A stretch of 64,000 nt of DNA from Aquatica leii (Eukaryota; Arthropoda; Insecta; Coleoptera; Lampyridae). The number at the start of each line of letters is the position of its first letter. Position 1 is the first letter of the stretch. The translations under genes were made by a program, and so were the position numbers. The notes under the pieces are model-generated. The model worked only from the letters and a program-made list of their open reading frames with translations. It made no database searches and was not told where the DNA came from. The stretch is from positions 57,560,093-57,624,092 of the forward strand of contig CM069437.1 in assembly GCA_035610365.1 (NCBI GenBank), written 5' to 3'. This document shows positions 31,501 to 42,889 of the stretch, piece after piece.

Positions 31501-34023
31501 TCTTAACCAATTTACACGTCAAAAATTTGATTTTGGCGAATGAAGAAATTTGCAGTTTCTATGAATTTGTTTAAATAATTTTTTGATTATTAAAATATGA
31601 ACGATTACTAAATATTTCATTTATTTAAAACTTATGTATTAGCAGTTTTTTTTTAAATTTTGATAATTTATTGTTTCGTTTCACTACAACTATATACATA
31701 CATTTATAACATTTTTTGTTCGTGATCCGTTATTATGCAAACGTAAATTAGTAATACTAATGGTAGTTAGAGATTTCTTTTACAGTAACTGGCAAGGTAA
31801 ACGCAATGCAACAAATTCATAATAACATTTTGTTAAATAGGGTGTTTTTGCCGTTTTCTTTAATATAAAAAAATAATGATATTTAAACCTATAACAAATA
31901 ATGTAGTTTTCAAAAATTAAAAAAATATTTTTTTGGAAAAATTTTTATATAAACAAAGCAATAAGCATGATTACAAACCAACAAAAATCACATTTTTTTA
32001 CTTCTACTCTTAGTGCACGTTTTTTTCTGTAAGCTTTCATTCGTTTATGAATTAAAAGTAAATAAAATAAAATAAAAATTAATGTCGTGTCCAAAACTTT
32101 ACAAAATTGAATACTAGCAGTAATACTAGTTCATTTGTAGCAAGCACTTCAAAGAGTGATTTTAAAGTTAATGTTTTTAAAAACAAATTATTAGAGGCAG
32201 TTTTAATAAATTCTTCTAAAGTCAGTTTTGGTATAATTTTTAATGCAGGTTGAATAAAATTCACTTTCACAATTTGATTGTGTTTGATATCTTAAACGCT
32301 TGTAAAAATTCTATGTAATAATTGTTCATATGAAACGTGACGTCAAGCCAATATTAATTCCTTTATAGGCAATCCAAAAAATGAGATGTACATATGTCAA
32401 AAAGTAAAAAATATTTTAACTGTAATAAAAAATAAATTATACATAATATAGACTTGTTGAAATTCAAAAGTTTTTACTTTATTTCTACAAAAATATTTAC
32501 GAGAATACGATCAAAAACACCTATCCGTGTTTAGTATACATAATGAAAGATTTTAAAAAATACTAAAGAATCTCGAAAAAGCAAACATTTAATGTAATTA
32601 AATGAAAAACAATATTAAATTTTGATCATGTTAGATTTTTTAACGCTGTTATAACATTTTTAAGTTTAGCTTTTAATGTAATTATAACTTCGCCATCGCT
32701 TCAGTAACGTCATAAGCTATCTTGCTAAAAGGTAAAAACGTTGAACATCCTTCTAACAAAATTAAATACACGTTTAGATAAAAAGTTTGTGAAGATAATT
32801 AAAAACGACTGGCAACAGCTAACGTTTTAGAAAAATTAAAAGCGATATTTAAACTACAATTTATTAAAACGAAGAATTTATAGATTCCATTAAAATTGCG
32901 CATTCGTTGACTTTGAATTAATTCTACAAGGCTTTGCCAAATATTTGGTATTTCAAAATAAGACTCATTATCGTATATTTCGCATTATGTTTATTTAACA
33001 AAAATAATATACAACGAAACTTTTAAACTAAAAGACAACCATTAAGGCTTTTTACATCGTTAGGTAGAAACTTAGTTTGTTAAAAATGTGTACTTAATAT
33101 TAACAAAGTTTGACAAAATATTAAAATAAAGCCCAGCGGATTTGTGTGTTTTAATGGCTTGTTTATGAATAAGAAAAATATTAATAATGTAAAGGAACAG
33201 TTTGTTGTTGTCAACATTCCAAATTAAACGCGTTTGATTATTAATGTGTTTAGCATGCATCTCTAAAATTATAGATTACCCTGTAGCTAACATAAAATCA
33301 AACAATAATAACGCAATTGTAATTGTAATGTTACTGATAATTAATTATGTTTGATTTCAAGTCTACTAATTATTGTATTCCGTTTTGGTTGTATGTTTAA
33401 ACAACAATGTAAATTTCATACGTTGACAATGGTAATGCTTTTTTTAAATAGTGTTTTTAATAAAGTTTAGAAAAATCTGCATTTATTTTTGAACATTTAT
33501 TCTTACGAAATCCTTAATATTGATAAAGTACCAAAAATTTTATCGGATTAATGATGTGTCACATAAAGTTAATGTAAAACGCAACAAATCAAGATTAACG
33601 CGTTTTTGTATTGTAGATATGAATGTAGACACTTGAGTAACGCCTTTGACTAGTGTGTAATGCACCTACGCTTAAGTAGCAATACCTTTGTTCTTGGTAT
33701 TAAAGAGCCAGTTTTAAATGAACGTACATTTTTTATACTTTAACGGTTCTGTAAAATAAAGTATTATTCTAAAAAAGATACATCTTGCAGTTGTTTGAAA
33801 TGTAGGTGTTAAATAACTCTGATCTTTGTTCGTTGTAACCGTAATCTTAATGGTATTGGAACTAATGATAATACAGTCAAAAAATTTTCTCAAACTTAAA
33901 AATTGAAAAAAAATAGAATGTGCGCATGTAACAGCGCAATGCAATTTGCTATTTTGTGAGACTGTCGATGTGACATTTAAGTTCTATCATTCAACATCCA
34001 AGTTTGTTTATAATTTAAAATGG
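31501..34023. other. AT-rich stretch without recognised features
   Basis: No family-like translation, repeat pair or RNA gene was recognised. Short minus-strand frames (32079-32270, 33072-33260, 33714-33944) have no domain pattern. Confidence 0.35.
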
Positions 34024-34025
34024 TA

Positions 34026-35286
34026 TACAAGATGTTTCAGAAAGATTCGGCCAAATTTTAAGGGTGTGTTCAACAGTTTTTCCTTCAAAATAAACTATAA
34101 CTCAAGTAATATAACATCTATAGTAACTGTTCAAAATGACTACCAGTATCTTCAATACACAATTGTGCACGGCGCACTACGGAATTTGTGGCATTTTGCA
34201 GTATTTGGGGAGTAGCTCGAATTGTAACAGCAGCATCAAAAATTGGTTGAAATAATCCATTTCGATCGTCGGCCTTTTCCGCATAGGCTGTTTTCCGTGT
34301 GTCCGCATAAATAATAATCAAGAGCATGTAAGTCAGGAGACTTTGTTGACCATGTATGTGGCCTTCCTCGATATATTTAGCGATTAAGATATGTGAGGTC
34401 AAGATAATTTAGTATACGTATTACACGTAGTATACACTAAAAATGGCCAGAAGCCATCTCTTGTAAAACGACCATCAAAAACATAAGGTCTAATAAGTCG
34501 GTCCGCAATGACGCCACATTCTGCATTTACAGAAAAGCGTCTTTAGAAGTTGCTTTCAACAGTTGCGTGTAGATTATTTCAAACCTATAAGTTTTTGCTA
34601 TTTTGAGTAAAAGCAAGCTTCATCTGTAAATAATGTGCACTTGCAAAGTTTTAAATCTCCAACATAACAGCTACAGAAATTTACCATTAATTTGTAATTC
34701 GTGGGTGCAGATATTGTACTGTTAGTAGAAGGTAAGGATGCAATCCGTCAACACGTAAAGTTCTCCAAATCGTAGTGTGAGGCACTCCAAGACGTGATTT
34801 TCTTTGCGAGCTAAGTGCTTAATTGCGTTGTACAGTATGAAGAATGTTAGTTTGCACTCCTCGAAATGGCTCTCGTTTTGTTTTCAGCACTAGCAATCCA
34901 GTTTTTTGTAGTTGCCTAAGTATTGATCAAAACGTGACGATTTGGAGTACGACGATTTGGAAAAAGCCAAAGATATCGGCATATTCTTCATTTGAAAACT
35001 GCAATAACATTATTGAAAAGTTGAGTTTTGTGCACATACAAATAAGTTACTGTATTAAAGATGACAGAAAAAAGTGTAATTGACAAACGAGCAATCGCTT
35101 CACTCACCTACTATTTAAAATGTACGACCAAGGCACAAGAATGCAGAAAATTTTATATTATTCTTCTTTAGTAGGCCACACCTAATTTTTTCAAATTATG
35201 TTTATATTGATATAATTTTTTTTGTTTAAAATTACTCAACGAACACACCCTTAAAGTTTGGCAAAATCCAACTGAAACACCTTGTA
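34026..35286 (-). mobile_element. Tc1/mariner-like DNA transposon (1.26 kb)
   Basis: TA flanks both ends (34024-34025 and 35287-35288). The left end reads tacaagatgtttcag... and continues to a ttttaagggtgtgttc block. The right end is the inverted, slightly diverged counterpart (gaacacacccttaaagtttg ... gaaacaccttgta), giving terminal repeats of about 50 bp. The transposase is on the minus strand and broken. Size, TA target and protein similarity fit the mariner/Tc1 superfamily. Confidence 0.85.
34118..34860 (-). pseudogene. Mariner-like transposase, degenerate
   Basis: Reading the minus strand down from about 34830 gives SQRKSRLGVPHTTIWRTLR (helix-turn-helix part). After stops comes RRFSVNAECGVIADRLIRPY then VFDGRFTRDGFWPFL (about 34540-34440), the catalytic-core region. 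The last 94 codons end TPQILQNATNSVVRRAQLCI then EDTGSHFEQLL with the natural stop at 34118. This C-terminus is characteristic of insect mariner-like transposases. The central DDE part has deletions, so the catalytic triad cannot be assigned. Confidence 0.8.
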
Positions 35287-35509
35287 TATTGTGGCTTGTT
35301 TTGTAAATTTTCATTTTTTGTATCTGATGAAATCGAGTGCATAGATCTCCACCAATCAGGTTTGTGCAAACTGCACAGTTTAAGTTTTGCTAGTCATCAA
35401 CATGTCTCCGTTGCGCGCGGTACTTTCTGACCTTAATTTTTTCCGTTCGTTACAACGTTCGTTTTAAATTCAAAGCGTAAATGACAAGTGCTGTCAATCA
35501 AAGACAAAA

Positions 35510-36300
35510 TGGATATTATGAAACGGATAAAAAAAGTAAATTGGCATCATCTTTGTCGGTGTTGTAGTGTGTAAAAAACCGTTAGACGCAATTCGTTCGC
35601 GAACAAACTCAAATACGATGCAAAGTGTTTAAACCGAGGACTATAAAGAAATCTGCCAACAAATGTTGAATGAGGCTCTTGCTGAGTGGTTTTTTCTTAA
35701 ACGTTTCTTCGGACAACTTATCAACGGTTTCTTGGTGCGTGAGAGAACATTTGACTTCAATAAAAAGTTTTTTTTAAGTCAAAAGTTGTTAAAATATTGA
35801 AATTTCGGCACGAAATCTGTCAACGTAAACAATGTTGTACTGACTATTCATTTGTCAGTACATTTGTAACAAAGCTTACGAAAAGAAGATTATGAATTTA
35901 GAGCTTATTTATAATGCAGATGAAAGTAATCTGTGGTGAAAATGGTTAACTTGTAAAATCATATCATCTAAAAAAGAAATATCAAACTCCAAGATTTAAA
36001 TCAAGCAAAGTTATAAGATTAGAAGCCTTTTGTTTACAAAAATCAAGTAAACGCATGGATGGACCGGATTATTTTTATAAACTGATAACACATTCATACT
36101 CATAGTTAAAAAAAGTCAACAAAACCTGTGTAACTAGTATTAGACACGTCTTCACATCTAGACCTAGATGTTAAAAGTTTGACTAAAGACGATTTTATTT
36201 TTTTATTTTCTAACGGGAGGTTAATCGTTCAGCCAATAGATCAAAGTATTATTGAGATCATAATAAGTAATTACCATCTTTAGCTCAGGAACCATGACGA
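35510..36300 (+). pseudogene. Pogo/Tigger-type (CENP-B-like) transposase relic
   Basis: Near 35666-35770 the frame reads MLNEALAEWFFLKRFFGQLI then NGFLVRERTFDFNKK, the second helix-turn-helix of CENP-B/Tigger proteins (W F ... R ... G ... I G ... A ... N). Around 35900-35940 comes LELIYNADESNLWWKWL, the first catalytic aspartate block (xxNADEtgL). Near 36010-36090 is EAFCLQKSSKRMDGPDYF. At about 36220-36275 is RLIVQPIDQSIIEIIISNY, matching the family's Q-P-x-D-Q block with the last catalytic aspartate region. Stops and frameshifts separate the blocks. Ends and terminal repeats were not found. Confidence 0.75.
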
Positions 36301-36954
36301 CGAAGAAGCGATGACTAACACTGTCATTACGTTTTTTGTGTCAATCGAGCAGAAGGGCGGTTGCTATATAGTTGTTGACGCTTAAAATTAAGTTTTAGTT
36401 ACACTAAAAAAGGTTTAAAATATGTTGTTAAAGAAATACTATGTAGATCTTAAGAACCCCAAAAATAATCTACTGCCTCTTAACAAAAAAACATAAAAAA
36501 GGTAAACTTGTGAGTGAAGTGCTTGATACACTTGAATTTCTAAAATTAAGAAAAAACTGTAATAAAAAAGGTGTTAAAGTAGTTGAATTCTAATGCAAAG
36601 AACCAAGAATACCCAATTGTGACTAATAAAGAAATTATTTAGAAATTTTTTTAAATTTCAAAATAAATGACAAAGAAAATACTTTTATGACTGTGCTCTG
36701 GGACTTCCATTAAATCCCTGCCACGACAAAGCATTAGAAGCAAAGAAAAAGCAAAATTGATCCAACTACTTTAACTTCAAAAGATAAAAAAGTTTTGCTA
36801 AACAAAAATTGAGAAATTGAAGCAAACAAAGATTTTTCAAACGTACCTCAGCAAAACGTGTTTCTAATGTAGCAGAATGTGTTCTTTTGTAAAAATATTT
36901 AACAACTTTTGTAACAAATCTACAAAATAAATTAATTTTTTTTCTATGAAAAAC

Positions 36955-37165
36955 TTGCTTTGTTGCGAATTTGAATAAGAACAATAACGTATAAACTCGG
37001 CAATCTTATGTCTCATATGAGGCCAGTAGAAGTGACAGCGAAGAGCTTCTAAAGTGCGCCTAACACTGCGGTGATCACAATCAGATGTAATGTGGTAATC
37101 CTGAATAAGTTGCTTGGGCTGGTCTGATGAAACAACTGACTTCCAAACGCAAGGATCAGAAAAGA
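36955..37165 (-). pseudogene. Gypsy-type integrase zinc-binding fragment
   Basis: In one minus-strand frame: DPCVWKSVVSSDQPKQLIQD, then YHITSDCDHRSVRRTLEALR and CHFYWPHMRHKIAEFIRYC. This is the H-H-C-C integrase N-terminal domain of Ty3/Gypsy polyproteins, with the last cysteine apparently changed (YCSYS). It lies only about 200 bp downstream of the gag frame, so protease, RT and RNase H have been deleted. Integrase would normally insert the retroelement cDNA; this piece is dead. Confidence 0.7.
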
Positions 37166-37352
37166 AAATGCGTGCACGTTACCATAAAAGAATTTTCACA
37201 GCACATCAACGCAACCGGGAGAAACGACAAGGAGAAGTAGTAACTTTAGATATCAGACTTAAATACCAAAGATCAGTAGTAAGCCTAATAAACTTAGAAA
37301 CTGAAAAGAAATTAAAAAGAAGAGAACAAACAGTACGTAAAGACTTATCACC

Positions 37353-37991
37353 TTAAGAACGACAACAAGTATTTAAAGTAGATACAGAAGAAGAAAGTGT
37401 AGAAGCATTAAGAAAGTAAGTAGCAGGAATAGCAAAAGAGACAGAAGTAGAAATCTTACTAGCAAAGATTACAGATGACTCTTGAACTTTGTCTGTTGTT
37501 GAAAAGTTTAAAGAATCAAGAGAATTGATATTCGACTCCAAACCCTTACCTAAAGATATTAATTGAGCAATAGATGTGAACTCTATCAACGCTACAGGAA
37601 GATAATTGAACGGCGTTAGATTCCGGCGAATGACCATGAGCTGCATTTGCTCTGAGATCGGTTCCGATAGTTGCAAAAAGAGGTATCGCATTGTGGTAAC
37701 GTAAGTACTAATAAATTTGTTAGGTTCCATAATACGTTTGCAAATGCTCTCCATCAGACGATCGTCGTAATCTACCGCCAAAAATTCCGACTTCAACAAA
37801 ACAGCAACATTATTCCACAAACGTAACGAACTTTGATTTGTCCTAAAAACAGGAAGGGCTTTGTCAGATAAAGCTTCACCAGAAAAAGTAACATTCCAAT
37901 CCGCCAAGTTAATTTCCGAATAAGAGTCCGATGAAGTAAGAAGTGGTGGTTCCTCATCTGAAGAATACATAGCTAACACACTAAAAGACAC
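37353..37991 (-). pseudogene. Gypsy-type Gag fragment (212-codon open frame)
   Basis: Open from ATG 37991 (or the later ATG 37970) to the stop at 37353. Residues about 27-110 follow the retrotransposon Gag fold: VTFSGEALSD (start of the capsid-like domain), LRLWNNVAVLLKSEF, then EPNKFISTYVTTMRYLFLQL, QLMVIRRNLTPFNYLPVALI and FTSIAQLISLGKGLE. About 35 residues expected between FSGE and RLWNN seem absent, pointing to a deletion. No CCHC zinc knuckle is seen before the stop. An LTR lies 300 bp upstream in the same orientation. Gag would form the particle shell. Confidence 0.8.
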
Positions 37992-38294
37992 AATAAAACC
38001 TAAAACAGTAAACTAATTAAAATAGTAAACCAAAGGAAAAATCTGCTAACACATGTCTGACTAAAAATCAAATCAAAATAAAGTCAACTAATGTAAAGTC
38101 AACCCAATGATTAAAAACAAAAAAGTAAAAGTTAGTGAAGTAACTCCGACGTCAATCTTGGAACACCTAAGAAAACGAAGTAAAACTTTGAGTAAATTAA
38201 ACCCACGAAAGACAAAGAAAAGGTAAATCAATAAAACTAGAAGGAATTATAATTGCACAAACAAAATCGAGCCCAGACAGTTGGAAGCCAACTT

Positions 38295-38664
38295 TGTTAC
38301 ACTGGTTTTCTGGTAACAAAAACTGAAGACAACGGCTAACTCAGTTGTTCTCGGAGATGGGGTCACAGGCGTAGTGATGATCGGTTATAAACTAAATCTA
38401 AAAAAGCGCTAAAACGATGAAGGATTAAATTAGGGAGACATCGTTTAAATCTAGCCGCAGCTGTAAAAGAACACATTACACGGCAGAAGTTATAACAAAG
38501 AATATATATTTATTTTATCACAGAATATAGTTAAAGAGTACGAAGACGGTACATAAGTATAGTTATATAAACTTTGCAAACAATATTACATGGGTTGATA
38601 TCGCAGGGCAAGTATAAGTTACGCCCTCGACTGGGCAACATGTCGACAGCAAAATGACCTAACA
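38295..38664 (-). repeat. LTR of the Gypsy-like element (5' LTR, minus orientation)
   Basis: About 370 bp with TGTTA...TAACA ends. It is closely similar to 55350-55716 and distantly to 41365-41680. In the minus direction it ends ...gaaaaccagtgtaaca, followed by aagttggcttccaactgtct, a primer-binding-site-like region, and then leads to the gag frame. The plus-strand open frame at 37114-37356 nearby is a shadow. Confidence 0.8.
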
Positions 38665-38897
38665 TCAAAATGTTACCGGAAGAAAAACAAAATCGCGCAT
38701 TTACAAATTTAACAGTTGACCACGATAAGTGGAGGTGTCGAGGACAAATTTTATACTCAAATATTTTTAATTTACCATAATTTTAACATAACAAAACTGA
38801 CAAATAAATATTTTCGGGTTTTGAACCTCGTTCCATATTTACACTTTTATTTATAAAACTTAGAAAGCTTAAAAACTTTAAAAAATTTACAGTATTT

Positions 38898-38931
38898 GAC
38901 GTTTCGACAGTCATGTCGCTGTCTTCTTCAG
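38898..38931 (-). ncRNA. Hammerhead-like motif, third PLE family
   Basis: On the minus strand: CTGAAGA, extra A, GACAG pairing with CTGTC across CGACATGA, GAAAC, GTC. It has the same core, bulge and GTC site as the other PLE motifs but an unrelated helix II sequence that still pairs. Confidence 0.5.
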
Positions 38932-39049
38932 AAAAAAACTGAAACTGAAGGTATAAGATCTTGACAAGCCTTTATATTACGCTGTTCTAGTCAGTGGTGT
39001 GTGACGGTTTTGATTCATTAGTTTTCCGTAACATGTTTTTCCATATTGG

Positions 39050-39287
39050 CGCTAGATCCTATTATCCCTATTAAAATTGTCGTACTTCTGGATTTCAATA
39101 GCTTCCTTGTATAGTCTAGGTTAGAAGTTTCGCGATTTAGCCAACATTGTGGCCTCTTCAAATTTTATTGTGTGACCGGTGTCTAAAAAATGTTCCGCAA
39201 CAGCAGATCTTGTGTTATGTTTCTTTGTACCTGCCTTATGTTCTTTTAATCTGGTAGTTATGTTGCGCCCCGTTTGTCCTATGTAAG
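39050..39287 (-). pseudogene. GIY-YIG endonuclease remnant of a Penelope-like element
   Basis: The minus-strand translation AYIGQTGRNITTRLKEHKAG, then RSAVAEHFLDTGHTIKFEEA and, after one stop, LYKEAIEIQKYDNFNRDN, follows the PLE endonuclease: YIG, catalytic arginine (TTRL), H(K), the TGH block and the catalytic glutamate (EAIEI). The first half of the GIY motif and the reverse transcriptase are missing. It is a 5'-truncated dead copy. Confidence 0.82.
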
Positions 39288-39450
39288 CTTAGCGCCAATA
39301 TGGAAAAACATGTTCCGGAACACTAATGAAACGAAACCGTCACGAACCACTGACCAGAAGGGCGTAATATAAAGGCTTGTCAAGATTCTGTACTTTCAGT
39401 TTCAATTTTTTCTGAAGGAGATAGCGACATGACCGCGAAAGCCTCAAAGA

Positions 39451-41364
39451 TAATAATAACAAAACTGAACCCAAAAATTAGAATTAAAGTTTTGACTTTT
39501 GTGCTCGGTTAATGAATACCTGTCAAAACTCTTTGTGATTTTTTAATCCATTAAAAGAAATTGCGATCTCAAACTATAGGATATATTATAAATTTAAATG
39601 CTGAATGCAGAATTTATAAATCTACTATTGTGGTTTTTACCGTTCGTAAGAAAGAATATGCGACAAGTAATGTTATAAACTTAATCTTAATCCTTAGATA
39701 ATCTAAAAGAGTTTCTAACGGTAAGTATGTCAGATTTATTAGCTTAATAATATACTGCTTATCAGAAGTAGAACGTTTACTTAAAATTTATTTTTGCGTA
39801 CACGAATAATTCTGTCATTACTATTATAGGAAACTGCCAACAAACTCCAATGCTAATTTTTTTTAAATAAATAACAGGTTTAAAAATGCAGAACATTTAA
39901 AATTTTTTATTTATATATCTGATGCTATACAAATTTATTATCTATGCATTTTCTGAAAAACTGACAAGATGGAAACTTGTCTAAAATAGAAACTTTTTTG
40001 GTTTTTTAATCAATATTTCGTTTAAAACTAAATAATACACAACTAAAAAATTTGTAAAAATTAAAGCATTTCATAAGATATTCAATTTTTAAAACTATGT
40101 AATACAATCTCAGAAACGTCAATATTTAATTTACAAACTTAAGTCAAACTATAATTTCGTTTTCAGTTATTACTAGAGCAAACAATATCTAAATGCAATA
40201 TTAATAATATTAATAACCCTTTTGTACTAAAACAGAACACGTTGAATACTATAAGTACAATTTCAATGTCACAATGTATACTCTGAATTAAACACCATCT
40301 ATAAAGTTCAAACTGTGCGACAACTACCACGAAATCGATCTCTTGGGGAAACTATAACTATAGCGATGTGTTTAATTGAATAAAGGAATTGTTGAAAGCG
40401 CGTTTTGGAGATTTAGGCAATTCATTGTTATGGATTAAAGCTTTAACATATTAAATCCTTTTGTTGTCAAGACTACATGCAACTTAGAGTAAAACTATTG
40501 TTCATTTAAATATAATCAATTTTTTTAATTTATTTTATTCTATTAAAATTTTATTTATTTTATTAAAAATGTTATTAAAAACTGTTGTAAACATAACCAC
40601 AAATTTGACAATGTAAAATAACAAACTTATATCTTTTAGAAGTTGTGCTAAATTGTTATTAGATATGTGGCAGATTAGACGTTTAGTTTGTTTCTTGTAG
40701 AATTAGATAAATATTTGCATAAAACAGAATATAACTTAGATTTAAAATAAAATTGCTTAAAATATGGTCTAACTTAGTTAAGACTAAAGCATATTAACCT
40801 TTTAAACAAAAAGTTTTAGTTTGGTCGTAAATTTGTTATTTTTAAATTGCGATGTATGTAAAATTTTAAAACTAATAAACTGTGCATATTAAATAGCGTT
40901 AATATATATATATCAAATAGAATTAAATTGTTCAAGGAACATAACCCTTTCAAGCTTTGTGGTGTAACTACGTTACCAATTTTTTATGATTTTATTTTTA
41001 CGCAGCGTTGCGGTAAGAGTATAATACCACTAGTGTAAATGTTTCAAATTTGTATATATGTAGTAGAACGGCAGAATAACTGGTAATTTGAAGATATCGA
41101 AACATCGCGTGTTTGTTTCTTTACCTTAATCGTTTATCTTTTGTTTTATTGCGCAAAATATTATTTCAAAAATTTTGGTAAGTTAAATCTAATATAATTT
41201 GTAGTAGCGTTATGAAATACATTTACTATAATCTAAAATTTAGTTTTTGGTATAAGATATGGTGATATCATTCGACGCCATTAAGCAATAGATGGTGGAA
41301 AGTACTGTAATACAACTTTGAATATGAATATGAATCTTATAAAAATTTAAGTTCTTACTTGACT
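39451..41364. other. AT-rich stretch without recognised features
   Basis: No genes or repeat pairs were seen. Around 40942 the string taaccctttcaagctttgtg, followed by the palindrome gtaactacgttac, resembles a piggyBac-type terminal region, but no partner end was found. Confidence 0.35.
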
Positions 41365-41680
41365 TTTTACCCGTAACTTAAAGGCAAGCGACTAGCTTAA
41401 TAAAATTCGGTGAGAAGGTTGCAGGTCTAGGTGGACTAATTATAAAATAATTTAAAAAAGCGCCAAAACGATGAGAAACTCTTTATGGCAGATACCGTCT
41501 AAATCTACCCAACACTGAAAGAAAAGAAATAACAAAACACAGGTTACAACAACAAAAAAGAGATATTAAAATGAAACAAAACAGAAGTACATATATAGTA
41601 AGAATTAAGACTTCGTCGATCAATATTATAGTCAATAACTTTGATTCAAGCCCTGGAGGTAAATAACACTCCATATATAA
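41365..41680 (-). repeat. Diverged relic of the same Gypsy LTR family
   Basis: It aligns with the LTRs at 38.3 and 55.4 kb over shared strings such as aaaaagcgccaaaacgatga, taccgtctaaatctaccc and gaaagaaaagaaataacaaaac. It is clearly older, and both ends are eroded. The orientation is the same as the other copies. The minus-strand frame 41483-41674 lies inside it and is not a gene. Confidence 0.6.
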
Positions 41681-42889
41681 AATTATTGTAGTATAGTATG
41701 ACAGTATAAATTAATAAGTAACTGAATTAAACTTTGATTCAATGCAAAACTTGCAACCATAAGCAAATCGCACTTAAAATAAATTTAAACCATAATTGTA
41801 CAAACAAATTTGCATTCGTTAGTCGTGATAATATCTATACATATGTCGCACGTACTTTACGTTTGAAAAATTAATTGAAAGTAAATAAATTGCATTCACA
41901 ATTATACAGTCATGCTAACGGCGTGAATTTTCTTCTAAAATAGCTAAAAAGTGTAAAAATAAATAAATTAATGTAAGATGATATCACCAATAAGTTGCTT
42001 GTAAGACAAACAATGAATCGTCGTAACCGAATGCGTCAAGCTTCCGAAAAATTTTCACTATTCCTATCGTGTCTGCTTCCAAATTTCGTAAACCATCACA
42101 CAAATTATATTGCAAAATGGTGTTGGTAACCAATATCCCCATTAATACGTGCTCGAAGAAATTGGTTCCAGCAAAAGGTATCTAATTAACATGTACGATT
42201 GCTAAGAAGCAAACACGTGGCGATAACCCAAGACGCTATTATAATTACGGAATAATCAAGTTATGTCACAAAGGTAGAAATCAATTCTTACCCCAAAAAG
42301 ACCGTCACAAGTATCACAAATGCAAGCAAAATTTATGCACTTATTAATAACGTGGATAAAAGCAAATATTTAGAAATAAAGGTTTCACTGAACGCGCACG
42401 TTAGATTTTCATGCCCAATCCTCATCACATTGACCAGAAATGCATTGTTTTCTTAATTTATATTTATACGTAAAAAAATGACATCCAATACTCTGAGTAT
42501 AGCAGGAAGGCATTCCAAGAGGAACGGCAAACAATACGCGACCTATATCAAAAGATTTTTAATATAAAAAAATTTCTGATGAAGTCGAGCACATTGACAA
42601 TAGCAATAATGGCAAAAAGATTAGTGATATTACTAAAAAAGACTATATTTTTTTAAGTGATTTGAGAGCGGAACTAAACTCACATATATTTGCTTGAAAA
42701 AAAAAACGCAATAAAATACAAAGCACCAAGAGAATACAAAGCAAAATATGGTAACAATGCGCGAAAAGGTGTAGAACCACTTGTAGATAAGTGTCTTTGA
42801 CTTTAATTTTTTTATTTATTTTTTTATCGCATATTGTATATTTCAATGTAATTATTCTTATTAATTTTTATAGTTTTTAATAGGAAACT
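41681..42889. other. Stretch without recognised features
   Basis: No family-like coding sequence was seen, although 42000-42470 is less AT-rich than its surroundings and may be an unrecognised TE piece. Confidence 0.3.

Larger units (their letters stand above)
38898..39450 (-). mobile_element. Penelope-like element fragment with inverted head (minus strand)
   Basis: The arms at about 38898-39052 and 39288-39450 are inverted copies (agcgccaatatggaaaaaca at 39289 mirrors tgtttttccatattggcgct ending at 39050). Between them on the minus strand is a GIY-YIG remnant. The 38898 arm carries a complete hammerhead-like motif; the other arm has a decayed one (ctgaaggagatagcgacatg...cgcgaaag). The layout matches the other PLE copies in this window, but it is a different family. 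Confidence 0.8.

Noticed and set aside
37114-37356. Plus-strand 80-codon basic open frame
   Set aside because: It lies antisense to the Gypsy gag-integrase junction, where the minus strand reads as recognised integrase text.
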